From Gibbula magus (taxonomy: Eukaryota > Mollusca > Gastropoda > Trochida > Trochidae), in assembly GCA_936450465.1 (NCBI GenBank), contig OW388300.1, forward strand, positions 52,066,551-52,130,550: a stretch of 64,000 nt of DNA. The letters run 5' to 3'. How positions within the stretch are numbered: the first letter of the stretch is position 1; each line of letters begins with the position of its first letter. The notes beneath the pieces were generated by a model. That model was given only the letters and a program-made list of their open reading frames with translations, made no database searches and had not been told where the DNA came from. Positions 1-11,762 of this stretch are shown piece by piece. The position numbers and the translations under genes were made by a program.

Positions 1-240
1 ACCTTTGACGGATGTTAGCGAAAACCTTTTCAAATATTGGCCTTTCTCCATATTTGATATACACCAAAGAAGAGCCTGATAGCACAAATATTTTTCAAGT
101 TATCGTGTTTACAAGGATTTTTTTAGCGATTTCAGAACTCGTGACCTTGACCTTTGATCTTGAATGTGTACACGTCAAAAAAATTCCCCAGGGGTATAAG
201 TAAGAAGTTATGTATATGAGTTCTCAAAACCTAATAGGAA
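1..240. repeat. Dispersed repeat fragment related to the one at 40.33-40.6 kb
   Basis: Long stretches match the 40327-40560 region almost base for base, for example 'tctttctccata' followed by 'gagcctgatagcacaa' and 'gaccttgacctttga'. The unit resembles the core repeat of a pearl-like mollusc element. No coding potential is visible. Confidence 0.6.
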
Positions 241-263
241 AAAAGTTATAGCGAATACAAAAC

Positions 264-264
<1 letters not shown>

Positions 265-302
<38 letters not shown>
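265..302. repeat. (CGG)n trinucleotide microsatellite
   Basis: About a dozen uninterrupted CGG/GGC triplets stand out in AT-rich surroundings. No clear open frame crosses it. Confidence 0.95.
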
Positions 303-303
<1 letters not shown>

Positions 304-1329
304 TGGAAACTGCACAAAAAAACTGATAGCAGCTCCGACTTAGTCGCAGCTGCTAATAAGATGGCGTTGACCTAACATTCTTTGATTTAAATTTGTTTAC
401 GCATCATTACTGTGGGACGTCACAAAAGAGGCCAAAATCGCTAACGTCGGAATTTTGTCTGCAAAAATGTTTCCTGAGAACAAAAATAATGGGATTCCAA
501 CGAGTGACAATACTTTATCGTGTTATACCGATGATCAGATAGTGAAAATGAATCATTTAGAACTAAACGTTCATATAGATCGGTTATTTAACTAAAAAGT
601 GTCTATAATCGTAAAAAAAAAAAACCAGATGCCCCCCTTCCCCCAATTCGCCATATATAGAAACCTCGAAAAAGAAAATCCAACTTAATGTAAAAAATCC
701 AAAATCTAATTGCTCTCCGATATATTACTGAACCAAAAGCGTTGGTCGAAATTTTAGTACAATTTACGTAACTCCCAACATATTGTGAATCTTTACTAAT
801 GTTAAACAGTCAAGACAATCATTCATTCCAAAAGCAATATGTTCATGGAATAATTATCAAATAATGTCCGCACATCAGAAAGTATCTCAGTTTTTAAAGC
901 ATGCATTACTGATAAGTATTCTCTGCTCCACAATATTGTTCTTGTGGTAAAACAAAATTAAACATTGTGCACTCAAGCACATTAAACTTTGATTTAAACA
1001 AAATTGGAATGAAATCTGATCCAAACTGTATGTGTGACACTTGATGTTGAAACACTTGTCATTGTTTTGAATCTTCAGTGTACAGTAAGACCAGAGAAAG
1101 CCGAATGGCATCATTTAAGCACATAGACCTACTTCATGCAAATGAAATAGATCACCTTCTATCAAGGGGACATTGATTTTGATGAATGTAACATTTATCC
1201 GTGTGTTATAAATGTGTGTATGGCTTCGTAGTTCTATGCTGATTCTACATTTATACAGATATACAGAAGCAAGAAAAACTTCTAAGCTTTTTGCACAAGG
1301 CTTCAAGACTACAGCTTTAAGAAGAGACT
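303..1329. other. No gene seen
   Basis: AT-rich sequence with only short chance reading frames. I see no splice-flanked coding block, RNA gene or clear repeat structure. Confidence 0.5.
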
Positions 1330-2021
1330 TGGAATTTCCTTGAAGCAGGTCACGGGAAGGGTGCTGCTGACGGTGTTGGTGCAGATGTGAAGCGAAAAGC
1401 TGATGAGTTTGTTAAACATGGAAGAGACATACCCGATGCCAAGTCTCTGTTCACTCCTCTTAAAGAGTCTGAAAGGAACATCATGTTGCACTATGTTGAG
1501 GAAGCAGATTTTTTTGCAGAGGACAAACTCATGCAGGATGATTTACCAACAATACAAGGCACCATGAAACTGCCGGCATCAGCTACACACTACACTACAC
1601 AGAATATTAAGTTGTTACTGTTGCAAGTCAGCAGGGTGCAACTGTTTTTCACCATTTACTTTCCATTTCTCAGTGGATAAGCCAATAGCTGAACGAGAAA
1701 ATGCCTCCACTGGCGGATTGAATATAGTCCATGAGATAACTGAAGACCTTAAGGGAAAATGGTGTGCCGTAGAATATGATGAAATGGCATACCCTGGAAT
1801 CATTCAGATGTTGATGCTGATCAGATTGAAGTAAAAGTGATGCATCGAATTGGGGAAAACTGCTTATTTTGGTCTTCAGTGCTATCAATGATATCCTGGG
1901 GTAAAAACCAGAACAACTGGTTACACTCATAGAGGAACCTAAAAATGTAACCAGGCGACATGTTGAGTTTAAAAAGGACACATGGTCAGCAATTTGCAAG
2001 TGGCTTAATAGTCGCTTTTAA
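1330..2021 (+). pseudogene. Broken copy of a transposon-associated uncharacterised protein
   Basis: The segment begins with the frame WNFLEAGHGKGAADGVG, running into 'VKRKADEFVKHGRDI' and 'LKESERNIMLHYVEEADFF'. This is a signature I know from a large family of uncharacterised, probably mobile-element-derived proteins in fish and invertebrates. The frame stops at 1678. Family-like sequence resumes in other frames: 'GKWCAVEYDEMAYPGIIQ' near 1760-1800, 'DADQIEVKVMHRIGEN' near 1815, and 'EEPKNVTRRHVEFKKDTW' near 1932-1990, closing with a TAA at 2019-2021. There is a stop immediately upstream (1318-1320) and no initiator methionine. It is a C-terminal fragment with at least three frame disruptions. 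The family assignment is from memory of its motifs; its biochemical role is unknown. Confidence 0.6.
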
Positions 2022-3729
2022 GACTGGACAGTTAATCTCTCCATTACAGACACTGCATGACATAAACTGAGCTGCAGTTCGACTTTAAACATTGTTTAAA
2101 TCGTTGTTTTATTTTTAAATGTTCTTTGTTAGAATTGTCTGATCACGTGATACTAATCAATGAATTGAGTTTGTGAAAGTGGCATGTATATATTTTTACG
2201 TTGGATGAAATTAGTTTAACCATGTTCAACAAAGTTGATATGTCAAAAGAATATTTTAAAAGATTATTTCAGTACTTATGCTTTGAAAGGAATACTGATG
2301 TTGACTAAACATATAGCTAATCATGCCAACGGGTTGATATTCATAATTGTAAAGCCCTATACCTGATCTTCACCTCTGCTGATAGATATGTATTGTATAT
2401 CACACTAAATACTGTTTGTTCTTTACAATGTTTTTAACGTTTAAAATGTTACACGTTTGTAATTTCCATTCACTTTTCATTACAGTTTGGTAATTGTTCT
2501 GAAATCCTAACATTTCATTGCATAACATTTTATTGTAGTTTGATTGTTAAATGAAGTCGTCAGCAGTGTTTAAACCACAAAGGAACGTGTTTGATGATTG
2601 AATACGTCTCTTTATATACCTATTAATATAAGGAATTGTCATTGCTCATATTTATCATTAAATATTGCTTTTGGAAGTCCATCGTTTGTCATTTACTTTT
2701 CTAAAATGTCACTACCGCAATGACATGTCATTACCACAAGGCATATGTCATTACCGCAACAAGCCTTTATTTACCATTTACAGAAAAGCATAACATTTAC
2801 AACACGTTTCAAAGTATAGGATTATCAGCGCAGTTGTGTTTGTCATTATGGATGACATTCGTATTTGAACCTTACATGTTTTTTAAGTAAAGGTGATTCC
2901 ATATTGTTGGAAATCACACAATCATATCCAAACAAAGGTTATTGGCAAAAAAACATTCTACACATTAATTAAGTAATAACAAAATCCTACTCGAAATGTC
3001 TGTATACAATGGTATTTTCACAATGAATTCTAAATGTCCATTTATGAGTTTGTTGCGGTAATGCCATTTTTCTCTCAAGTGTAAAAGATGTGATCTTTTA
3101 TACACTAATAGAGATATGAAAGTTCTCTGCTGATGTAATATTTCCGACTGATAACACAATAAGACAATTGAGAAAGTGTGAAATAGTGGACAAATAGCAA
3201 AACATTTTGGGTCGAAGTGATTTCCAAAATTGCCCCTTTTTGTAGAATGACTCACTTATGGTATACGTACATTGAGCAAATGTTCATATTCTCTCTCATA
3301 TTCTCAGACTGTAATATGGTACGTTGAAGCAGTGAAACGTTTTCCATGTGTTCTGATACTGTCCCAAATTTGAGTAAACCAGGTGGATCAAAGTAAACAT
3401 TCTGGGTATTGGGTCGAGTGTTATAATTGTTCAGACAAAACAGTTTAATAAGCCTATTCATGTTGTTCATTTTGAAAGGAAAGGTAGAAAGTGAGGGGTC
3501 GAACACGGTTTGGCCGGGTTATAAAGATTCCATACATTCCATTTTTTTCAACTTATCTTCTAAAACAAACTAATAATCTGATTTCCATCTTTCTTAAGCC
3601 TAAATATACAATATATAGATATTATTACCCGATGTGTCATATGACCGTTACTAAACGAGTGCATAAAACTCGTATGGCACACTTTCGAGTTTCTTTATTA
3701 CCCATTCTATTCCATTTGATTGAGGTAAA
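2022..3729. other. No gene seen; short 'atgtcattaccgcaa' repeats
   Basis: AT-rich. Around 2705-2762 a short motif (ATGTCATTACCGCAA and variants) occurs three times at about 20-bp spacing. Otherwise only chance open frames are present. Confidence 0.5.
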
Positions 3730-3882
3730 ATGAATCAGGAAATGGCCAACTTTTCTTGCGACGGCAATCAGTGTCGTCACGAACAATCGTTTTATGACGT
3801 CACAGACGACGAGATACGGGAAGTCGCGGTGAAACAATCGTTCCTCGGCAAACATAATATGTGCACGTGCTCATATCAATAA
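3730..3882 (+). CDS. Possible 50-residue ORF, unrecognised
   Basis: An ATG-initiated frame of 50 codons contains four cysteines (SCDGNQC early, MCTC near the end) and an acidic central block 'DVTDDEIREVAVKQ'. The composition looks more protein-like than most short frames here and the local GC content is higher. I do not recognise it. It could be a first exon of a transposon-encoded protein, a domesticated fragment, or chance. No splice donor of good quality follows, and a TAA ends it at 3880-3882. Confidence 0.2.
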   Translation: MNQEMANFSCDGNQCRHEQSFYDVTDDEIREVAVKQSFLGKHNMCTCSYQ

Positions 3883-4447
3883 TATTAACTGGGTTATTTT
3901 CAACCATATGGGTAATAAATCACGATATATTTTACATGCGTACTGATTTTTTGTAAACTTTGCCATCGAAAGCACATGCTGTTATAAAATATATGATCTA
4001 TGATCATTGGGCCTCATAGAAAGATTTTAGTGCGCTTCTTGTGACAAACTATAGCTTACTGTTCTATTCTATACATTCTTAATACAGTTGAAATAAAGAG
4101 TGTTGATATTTTCAAGGATTCAAACTGTTGATTCTGGCGTGATTTAAATATTACAATTCACGAAATTGATGAAATAAAACATAATAGAATAAAATGTAAT
4201 AAGCTTTTCAAAAATATTTCGAACTCACGTTCGATTGTCATCAGGTAGTTATTTCGGCAGACCTACATGTGTCTACCGAACTTGGACTAATGTACCATTC
4301 TGCCTGTGTTCAACAATAACACATAATCGACAGCTGAAAGGATTTTGTTATTTCCAAACTCCCCGCAAAGCAAGTCACATGTAATGAACAGTAATTCTGA
4401 TTATAAAGTGAAAGACTTTTATATATAGACTGCATCATTTCCGACAA
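3883..4447. other. No gene seen
   Basis: AT-rich lead-in to the 73-bp satellite. No convincing coding block or repeat. Confidence 0.5.
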
Positions 4448-5893
4448 TACTTTAGCAAAACCTTTAATATCACATAAAATGTTAATAAGATAACAACATG
4501 TTGTTGCATCGTGTAACAGTTACTTTAGCAAAACGTTTGATATCACCTAACATATTAATTTTATAACAACATGTTGTTGCATCGTGTAACAGTTACTTTA
4601 GCAAAACGTTTGATATCACCTAACATATTAATTATATAACAACATGTTGTTGCATTGTGTAACAGTTACTTTAGCAAAACGTTTGATATCACCTAACATA
4701 TTAATTATATAACAACATGTTGTTGCATTGTGTAACAGTTACTTTAGCAAAACGTTTGATATCACCTAACATATTAATTATATAACAACATGTTGTTGCA
4801 TTGTGTAACAGTTACTTTAGCAAAACGTTTGATATCACCTAACATATTAATTATATAACAACATGTTGTTGCATTGTGTGACAGTTACTTTAGCAAAACG
4901 TTTGATATCACCTAACATATTAATTATATAACAACATGTTGTTGCATTGTGTGACAGTTACTTTAGCAAAACGTTTGATATCACCTAACATATTAATTAT
5001 ATAACAACATGTTGTTGCATCGTGTAACAGTTACTTTAGCAAAACGTTTGATATCATCTAACATATTAATTATATAACAACACGTTGTTGCATTGTGTAA
5101 CAGTTACTTTAGCAAAACGTTTGATATCATCTAACATATTAATTATATAACAACACGTTGTTGCATCGTGTAACAGTTACTTTAGCAAAACGTTTGATAT
5201 CACCTAACATATTAATTATATAACAACATGTTGTTGCATTGTGTAACAGTTACTTTAGCAAAACGTTTGATATCACCTAACATATTAATTATATAACAAC
5301 ATGTTGTTGCATCGTGTAACAGTTACTTTAGCAAAACGTTTGATATCATCTAACATATTAATTATATAACAACATGTTGTTGCATCGTGTAACAGTTACT
5401 TTAGCAAAACGTTTGATATCATCTAACATATTAATTTTATAACAACATGTTGTTGCATCGTGTAACAGTTACTTTAGCAAAACGTTTGATATCACCTAAC
5501 ATATTAATTATATAACAACATGTTGTTGCATTGTGTAACAGTTACTTTAGCAAAACGTTTGATATCACCTAACATATTAATTATATAACAACATGTTGTT
5601 GCATTGTGTAACAGTTACTTTAGCAAAACGTTTGATATCATCTAACATATTAATTATATAACAACATGTTGTTGCATTGTGTAACAGTTACTTTAGCAAA
5701 ACGTTTGATATCACCTAACATATTAATTATATAACAACATGTTGTTGCATTGTGTAACAGTTACTTTAGCAAAACGTTTGATATCATCTAACATATTAAT
5801 TATATAACAACATGTTGTTGCATTGTGTAACAGTTACTTTAGCAAAACGTTTGATATCACCTAACATGTACACAGATAACAACATGATCTAAA
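4448..5893. repeat. 73-bp tandem satellite, about 20 copies
   Basis: The word TACTTTAGCAAAACG recurs every 73 bp from 4448 to 5835 (19 exact periods) with a 20th partial unit decaying after 5870. The first unit is divergent and the rest are nearly identical. Each unit holds the perfect 14-bp palindrome AACAACATGTTGTT and the palindrome TGATATCA. Variants are almost all transitions, e.g. GCATCGTG/GCATTGTG, ACACGTTG/ACATGTTG and ATCACC/ATCATC. I saw no insertion or deletion in the spacing. No reading frame is maintained, as expected from a period that is not a multiple of three. Confidence 0.97.
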
Positions 5894-6214
5894 AAAATCT
5901 AACTGAAAAGAATTAGTAAATATATGTGGAGCAGTTATGTTTAATTTAAAATGTCTTTTGTGTACCTATTTATTTTGGAATGATGAAACGGCACCATGAG
6001 AAATGTTACACAATTTATTCCTGCGAAAGTTTACAGTTCGTGCTTTATACATTTGATCACATCCCCGTGTCCTGTTATTCCTTACATTAGACTATCTATA
6101 GCTAGTGTCTATCAGACTGTATGAACCATGTCATAAGAAGATATAGAGGATACTAAACTTCCTTCCATTTGATATCATGTTTGTTAAACTAGTTAATGAT
6201 ATGGTTTTATAAAA
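5894..6214. other. No gene seen
   Basis: Unremarkable AT-rich spacer between the satellite and the LINE 3' end. Confidence 0.5.
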
Positions 6215-6696
6215 ATGTTTTATATTAAAGGAAATTTAGTAATCTGTTTCGTCCTTGACCAAATTATTCAAGCGAAATTACAGATTTGTGCGAGTCATGT
6301 ACCGTTGTCATCAGACCAACGTCTCCTCTCAACTCCTGAAGTTAAAACAAAATCCAACGGTGAGCGTTCTTTTAAATATCAAACATCTCTCATATGGAAC
6401 CAACTGCCTCCACATCTTAGACAACCGCTAACTAAAGCTTCCTTCAAGACAGCTAAAAAAAAGTTCTCTTTCTGCGAACCTTCAACTAAACCTTGATGTA
6501 ATCCACTACACCTCTTTATGTTCAATGTATTATCTATATACTATGTTTTTTTCTTGGTACACTTCTTCTTTGTATATGTGTATATGAATGTTTGTATATC
6601 TACTCATTGTACTTATTACGCATTTGTTAAGCGCCTAGAGCTTATTTTATGAGGTAAGGCGCTATATAAATATTCATTATTATTATTATTATTGTG
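6215..6696 (+). pseudogene. 3' end of a non-LTR retrotransposon (CR1/L2-like)
   Basis: The reading frame ends in 'SNGERSFKYQTSLIWNQLPP' followed by HLRQPLTKASFKTAKKKF. This is the usual C-terminal tail of CR1/L2/Jockey-type reverse transcriptases, typically '(G)xRSFxYxAPxLWNxLPxxLR' and then a basic 'FKxxLKxxLF'. After the TGA, a short 3' UTR runs to 'AAGCGCCTAGAG' and 'GGCGCTATATAAAT', then an (ATT)n tail at about 6676-6693. That terminal hairpin-plus-microsatellite is the standard 3' end of this LINE group. Only about 0.5 kb survives, so it is a 5'-truncated dead copy. Confidence 0.75.
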
Positions 6697-6878
6697 ATGG
6701 CAGTACGACAAATGTGACGTCACAACTGCACACTATTGCAAAGCCATTCCGGTATTATATTAGTAGTGTAGTGTAAATATTACACTGCTGTAACTTCCAA
6801 GTAATATGAATAACACGATCTTGTCAGACAATATAAGTTTTATTACTGAAGAGTTTTCGTTCGTCTTATGAGCTTTAT

Positions 6879-9246
6879 TTACTGCTGAGCTTTCGTCTCA
6901 ATCTTCTTAGAGAGGACTTCTGACAAGGACACTGCAAAGAAAAACAAATCATAATCTCAATGTGACACTGTGCTGACTGCATTAACACGTGCTCCTTAAT
7001 GAATGGTATCACATGTGCACTATTGTCTAGCAACCATTGTTTCTTTGACTTCAATAGACTTATTGACTTGCTGTAGGATTTACATAGATGTAAAAGTAGA
7101 TAAGCATATAAGTCCTGGCTTGCCTCAAATATGAAGTGAAGTGAATGTATTTTAATCCTTAGAGTACTTCAATTACATCCTAGCAAAGTCGGCGAGTGCC
7201 GGTTGCAACCAGCGAACCATGGTTGATACTAAGTTAAACCTACCTGACTACCCTACTGAGATAATGTATGTTTAACAGTAAGTGTTCTCTACAAATGATA
7301 GTTCTAACCAACGACCTTCATCTGAGATTGAATGCGCCAACAACTGCAATAACCCACGCACGATTCAAATGAGATAAATTACACAAATTGCTACACCCGA
7401 AAGTGTATCATACGCCTTATACAAGTCCTATGTTAAACGATAATAGAATGCACTTATGCAAGCTGTTGTGTGTAGTATCTATATGAACGTACCCTTCATG
7501 AAGGATCCTAGAGAGGCATCCCCGTCCACACAGCGGCACACCTCACAGCCCTGGGCGTCCACCTGGTAGCCATGGGTACACCCAATCAGGCACATGAGCT
7601 GTGGGCACTCCACCCCCTCACTCGGGACAACATGGACTGGGAAGGAGAGGTTAGACAACACATAAGATAATGTAGGATAGATAATGTAAGACAATGTAGG
7701 ATAATGTAGGGTAATGTAGGGTAATGTAGGAAAATGTAGAACAATGTAGGGCGATGTAAGATAATGTAAGACAATGTAGGAATAATGTAGGAATAATTTA
7801 GCATAATGTAAGATAATGTACGAATAATGTAACATAACGGTAGATAATGTAAAATAAAGTAATATAATGTAAGATAAATGACATGCATGTGTCCTACAAG
7901 GAAATCTCCAAAGGTAATAAAACATCATTAATATGATATATATAGAAACAAATTACCTTTACTCTGTAGCTCATCCAATTTTAAATGAGGTTTTATCGAA
8001 GTTGAAAACTACATATGAGATAGATATAAAAATAAAAATCTTAACTTAATATGAAACTACATATGATTTCAGCATTCTATGGATTCTTATTCATGAAACG
8101 AGGCAAATAAATAGCTTAATGAGGCACATGTTATATTTAGGCGCACAAGCATTTCCCCAATCCCTTCCCGCGTCTTCCATGAGGTTCAAGACCACTATGA
8201 AATAAATTCCGTCTACTTGTGATAATAATTTTCAGAACATTTCAGCTTTTCATGGCGATTGCTATTCGAGTGTCCATCTTTTAAAGGTTCAGGGAAACTG
8301 CCTGCCAGGTCAATATTTAACACACTGTCACATTTATCACAATTAAATGAAGGCTCATCAACGATTCACTTCCTTTCATTTGTAGAAGCAGATTATAAGT
8401 TGTATGCTGTAGTTTATGAAATAATTCAGAAACAACGTGGCGTAAAGCATATTTTCACGAAAATATATGTTGCGTTATAGGTGTGGTCAAGACGTCACGT
8501 CACCATGGCTAAGAAATCTGTTGCACTTTGCCTCGTCGCTAATATTTACCTAGTTTTGTTTGCAGAAGAGCCTGATATGTGAACACTAAGAATGTACGGG
8601 CGCATACATACCATATAATGCTGCAGTAACATGATAATATTTAAGGATGTTACATGTTCTGTGCCTCAGTCGAAATATCAGAGCAATACAGTGGATAAAA
8701 ATCGTGATTGTATACACAAATGACTGCTGTGCTCAACGAGAAATGAATGTATGTTTTAGAGCTCTCGGCCAATCAGGAAAAGGGTAACAAAATCATTGTG
8801 TAATTATTATGCTTTGACTCAGTGAAAACCCTTAAACGCGAGAATGACGTTAATAGTTGGTACACTAATGTTTTCTGTATGACAGTTCATGTACCCGACC
8901 GGATAGCCTAGTTCACAAAGAATTAAACAAGCAAATATACACCTATGTACATGTAGTAATTAAATACCACCTGATTTTGAATTTAAGGTCTCGCTTTGGG
9001 AATATAAGGATAAAGCAATCAACTAGATTGGGAACTTCATACGGTGGCTGATTTTCCTGATTCCATTATCATCTTCATGTAAAGACTTCCTAACGAAAAT
9101 GTTATGACAATCGTTAACGAAATTGAACAGTATCATCATTTATGAACAGTGACAGTGTCATAAAATGAAAAACAATTAAACAAAGTATTTTACTTACCAG
9201 CGATGAAAGCCACGGCAAGACACAGGACAAGAGTAGATCGGTTCAT
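6879..9246 (-). CDS. Secreted single-domain antistasin-like protein (three exons, 80 aa)
   Basis: Exons on the minus strand are 9246-9198, 7636-7493 and 6931-6879. Exon 1 encodes the signal peptide MNRSTLVLCLAVAFIA and ends at a GTAAGT donor. Exon 2 follows 'CCTTCCCAG' and encodes the cysteine block 'ECPQLMCLIGCTHGYQ' with 'GCEVCRC', matching the antistasin pattern C-x3-C-x3-C-x2-G-x6-G-C-x2-C-x-C. Exon 2 is a symmetric phase 1-1 exon of 144 nt ending at GTACGT. Exon 3 follows 'TTTTCTTTGCAG', adds the polar tail VSLSEVLSKKIETKAQQ and stops with TAA overlapping an AATAAA. Phases join perfectly (49+144+53 nt = 82 codons including the stop). Antistasin domains are known in leech and mollusc serine protease inhibitors; whether this single domain inhibits a protease is inference. 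Intron 1 holds a minisatellite. Confidence 0.85.
7655..7885. repeat. Intronic ~10-bp minisatellite (ATAATGTAGG-like)
   Basis: Some 20 degenerate copies of words such as ATAATGTAGG, ATAATGTAAG and ACAATGTAGG lie just upstream of the antistasin exon, inside its first intron. They create long but meaningless Tyr/Leu/Ile-rich open frames on the minus strand. Confidence 0.9.
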
Positions 9247-9294
9247 GTCGACTGAGTAGAGAGACTGTTGGTGAGGTATACACCACATCCCTGC

Positions 9295-9301
9295 ATTTAT
9301 A
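9295..9301 (-). promoter_or_regulatory. TATA box of the antistasin-like gene
   Basis: Reading on the minus strand, TATAAAT sits about 50 bp upstream of the ATG at 9246. That leaves room for a transcription start about 30 bp downstream and a 5' UTR of about 20-25 nt. Confidence 0.6.
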
Positions 9302-9302
9302 G

Positions 9303-10104
9303 GTACTGTAGCTTTTTAATTATCATATCTCTTGATTAGATTCTCCGGCGCAACAAAGAGATGGCCACCCACCTGTGTCTGATGAGGATGCCAGAGGACG
9401 TGCAGTCGGTGATAACATCACTAGTTTCCTGAACACTCGTAACTACACACGGGAACGACATCGCCTTGGGGACAGTGGACAGAAAATTATCATGAACAAA
9501 CAGAGAAACAACGCAAATAGTAAATAGTCACATCGAATTTGGCTAATTCGAACAGTTACAAATATAAGGGTTTCAATGAGGTATCTAAGCTCCAAACCGC
9601 ATTATTCACATTGCCCTCTATTTCAGCATTTAAAGTCACAATGATTGTAACCGACAACCTTTATCGAAGATATGTTGGGGTTTGTTTTGCAAAAAGTTAA
9701 GAAAAAGAAGTTTTAATCCAATGAGTGCGACTACTATCATGCATTAATATGAATTTATTGAAACCTTCTTTGTCGATAACGTGTTTCAAATTGAGTCTCA
9801 CTACTTTAAAACAAATAAACGGCCCTTCATTTTCAAACTTTATGTACATAAATGTCCCATGTCACTTTGTTCGTTTATAAATTTACATGGAACTTACCTA
9901 TAATTTCAATATTTTTATTCAAAACCCAACAAATAAGGGAAATAAATATAGACGCCATAGACATGTATTGTAATTATGTGTTTGTTATTGTATAGATGAT
10001 AATGAATATTATCAATAGAGATACTTTTGTATACAGTGAACTCTTAAGAACTCTTGTTTACCACAAGTTACTGTCTAAACTGTTTGAGAGGCATTTTAGA
10101 AGTT
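9303..10104. other. No gene seen; upstream flank of the antistasin-like gene
   Basis: AT-rich. No coding block, conserved-looking element or repeat was recognised beyond the TATA box. Confidence 0.5.
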
Positions 10105-10390
10105 GGTGTGATGAGGAAGACTTATTTTTATGGATGATCAACTTCTTTTTTAACAATAGCGACGTTTCGGTATAGATTAACAACAAGATGAGATAACAAC
10201 CATTTATGTTATTGTTACCTCGTCTTGTTGTATTTGTTATCTCTTTATCACACCAACATGTATCCTGTAAATAACCTGCTGTTTCACCATCTCTCCCATA
10301 TGATTGATAACGGTATAAGGATCTCTACCGAAAGGTCGCTATTGTTAATAAAGAAGTTGATCATCCATAAATAGTTGTCTTCCTCAAGTT
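10105..10390. mobile_element. Foldback/MITE-like element with ~65-bp inverted arms
   Basis: The left arm (about 10115-10178, 'GAGGAAGAC...TGGATGATCAACTTCTT...AACAATAGCGAC') is the reverse complement of the right arm (about 10325-10385). Between them a second inverted pair, 'AACAACAAGATGAGATAAC' and 'CCTCGTCTTGTTGTATT', forms an inner hairpin. The 13-mer CAAGTTACTGTCT lies on both sides (about 10062 and 10385) and could be a target duplication or part of the element. A (GTCT)n microsatellite follows at 10391-10418. A diverged copy of the right half is at 19990-20150. Confidence 0.7.
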
Positions 10391-10418
10391 ACTGTCTGTC
10401 TGTTTGTCTGTCTGTCTG

Positions 10419-11576
10419 GCATTACCTAAATTAACAAACTGAATCATTTTTTACTTCTAAAATTCTATTTTCTTTCAGATCTAAAATCCACAATTGGTAA
10501 GACAGGACCAAACATGATGGAATACGCTTGCTGCATTCTTCCGAATTCTTCCGCTAATTTTGGGGAGAATCCGGGAGGATCCGGCAAGCGGATTCCACCA
10601 CTGTCCTGTGCAACTAAGTCATCTTTTGAGAAAAGGAAATGGTTCAACTTGTTTTTTGATAGATCACATCATATCCGCAGTTGTCAAATCTCAACTCTCA
10701 TATATTGTGATGCATTTAGCTGACACAGAAATGTGATCATTGTCCATGTGATGTTTATGTACTTCATGCAATATGTTTTTAGATTGAAGTTGAGATAACC
10801 CCATGATATATATTCGATAGAAATTGAAGGTCTTCAAACATTGATCGCACTACAGTGATGAGGGACATATAAACACTGTTTTTTTGTGTGTTTATTTATA
10901 CATACTTGAACATAATAAAGCTTTGATTGTAAGGAATTCAATGACTATCGTTTTCAGAAAATTTCGTTTCCGATAGTTTTCGTACAATCTCCGAAAAATA
11001 ATAAGACTACAGTGGAGCAAATCGTGTCATTTTTACACCTTCAAATAAATTCAGCTTTCAAAATAAACTTCCCCGCTGCACGCTATGCATATTGTATGTA
11101 AATGAGCTTTACTGTGTACCTGTGTAGATAGTTGATGCACACGTATAATATAATCTATTTTCCTGTATTTCGGTTTATTATATGTGCAACTACCTGATTA
11201 AAGATATTTTCAGTTCTGAACTCATGTTTCTACGACCTGACTTATAAATTTGATTTCCAATTTCTCTTTTTCTCTTTTTCTCTTTTCTTGAAAAATAAAA
11301 ATTAAATTATTTTAACATATACTGCGTTTCCAGAAAGTTATGCTTTTTATAATGTTTTCTGTGGTGAGATAGGGCATTTATGAGTTAAAATAAAATCCGT
11401 ATTTTCACTTAGTAAAATAAAATGTTATTCTACTCATTGAAATAACACATTCAGGATACGTCATAGGATAGCTTTGAAAGAAGGACCGTTCATGATACGA
11501 TCGTCATTTACCAACTAACGGTAGTTAGTAAATCTAACAAATATAACATTGGACATGTCTCCTCGAATACCATGTC
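10419..11576. other. No gene seen
   Basis: AT-rich. Open frames near 10465-10720 overlap on both strands, have no splice signals and look like chance. Confidence 0.5.
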
Positions 11577-11762
11577 CTGTACATCTCATCTCGTGAAGTA
11601 GAAATAGTATGTTTACACTCGTGAAAATGTACATTTGTACTTCACTCGATGAGATGTACATGATCATCCTCGGTTACCCATGGTTGTATATATGCTCCGT
11701 TACTCTCCACTATATAGTAGAGAGTAACGGAGCATATATAAAACCATGGGTAACCGAGGATG
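11577..11762. repeat. Two adjacent long hairpins
   Basis: The first inverted repeat pairs 'TGTACATCTCATCTCGTGAAG' (about 11579) with 'CTTCACTCGATGAGATGTACA' (about 11640-11660). The second, 11665-11762, is an almost perfect palindrome with arms of about 48 bp, 'CATCCTCGGTTACCCATGG' through 'CGTTACTCTC' and back. Both look like MITE-type foldback DNA; no target duplication was identified. Confidence 0.85.

Noticed and set aside
4448..5893. Regularly spaced repeats that could be mistaken for a CRISPR array
   Set aside because: The units are contiguous and alike over their whole 73 bp, with no unique spacers, and the context is eukaryotic.
7479..7928. 149-codon minus-strand frame rich in Tyr/Leu/Ile upstream of the antistasin motif
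   Set aside because: Its N-terminal two thirds is translated minisatellite; a splice acceptor at 7637-7638 shows that only the last part is exon.
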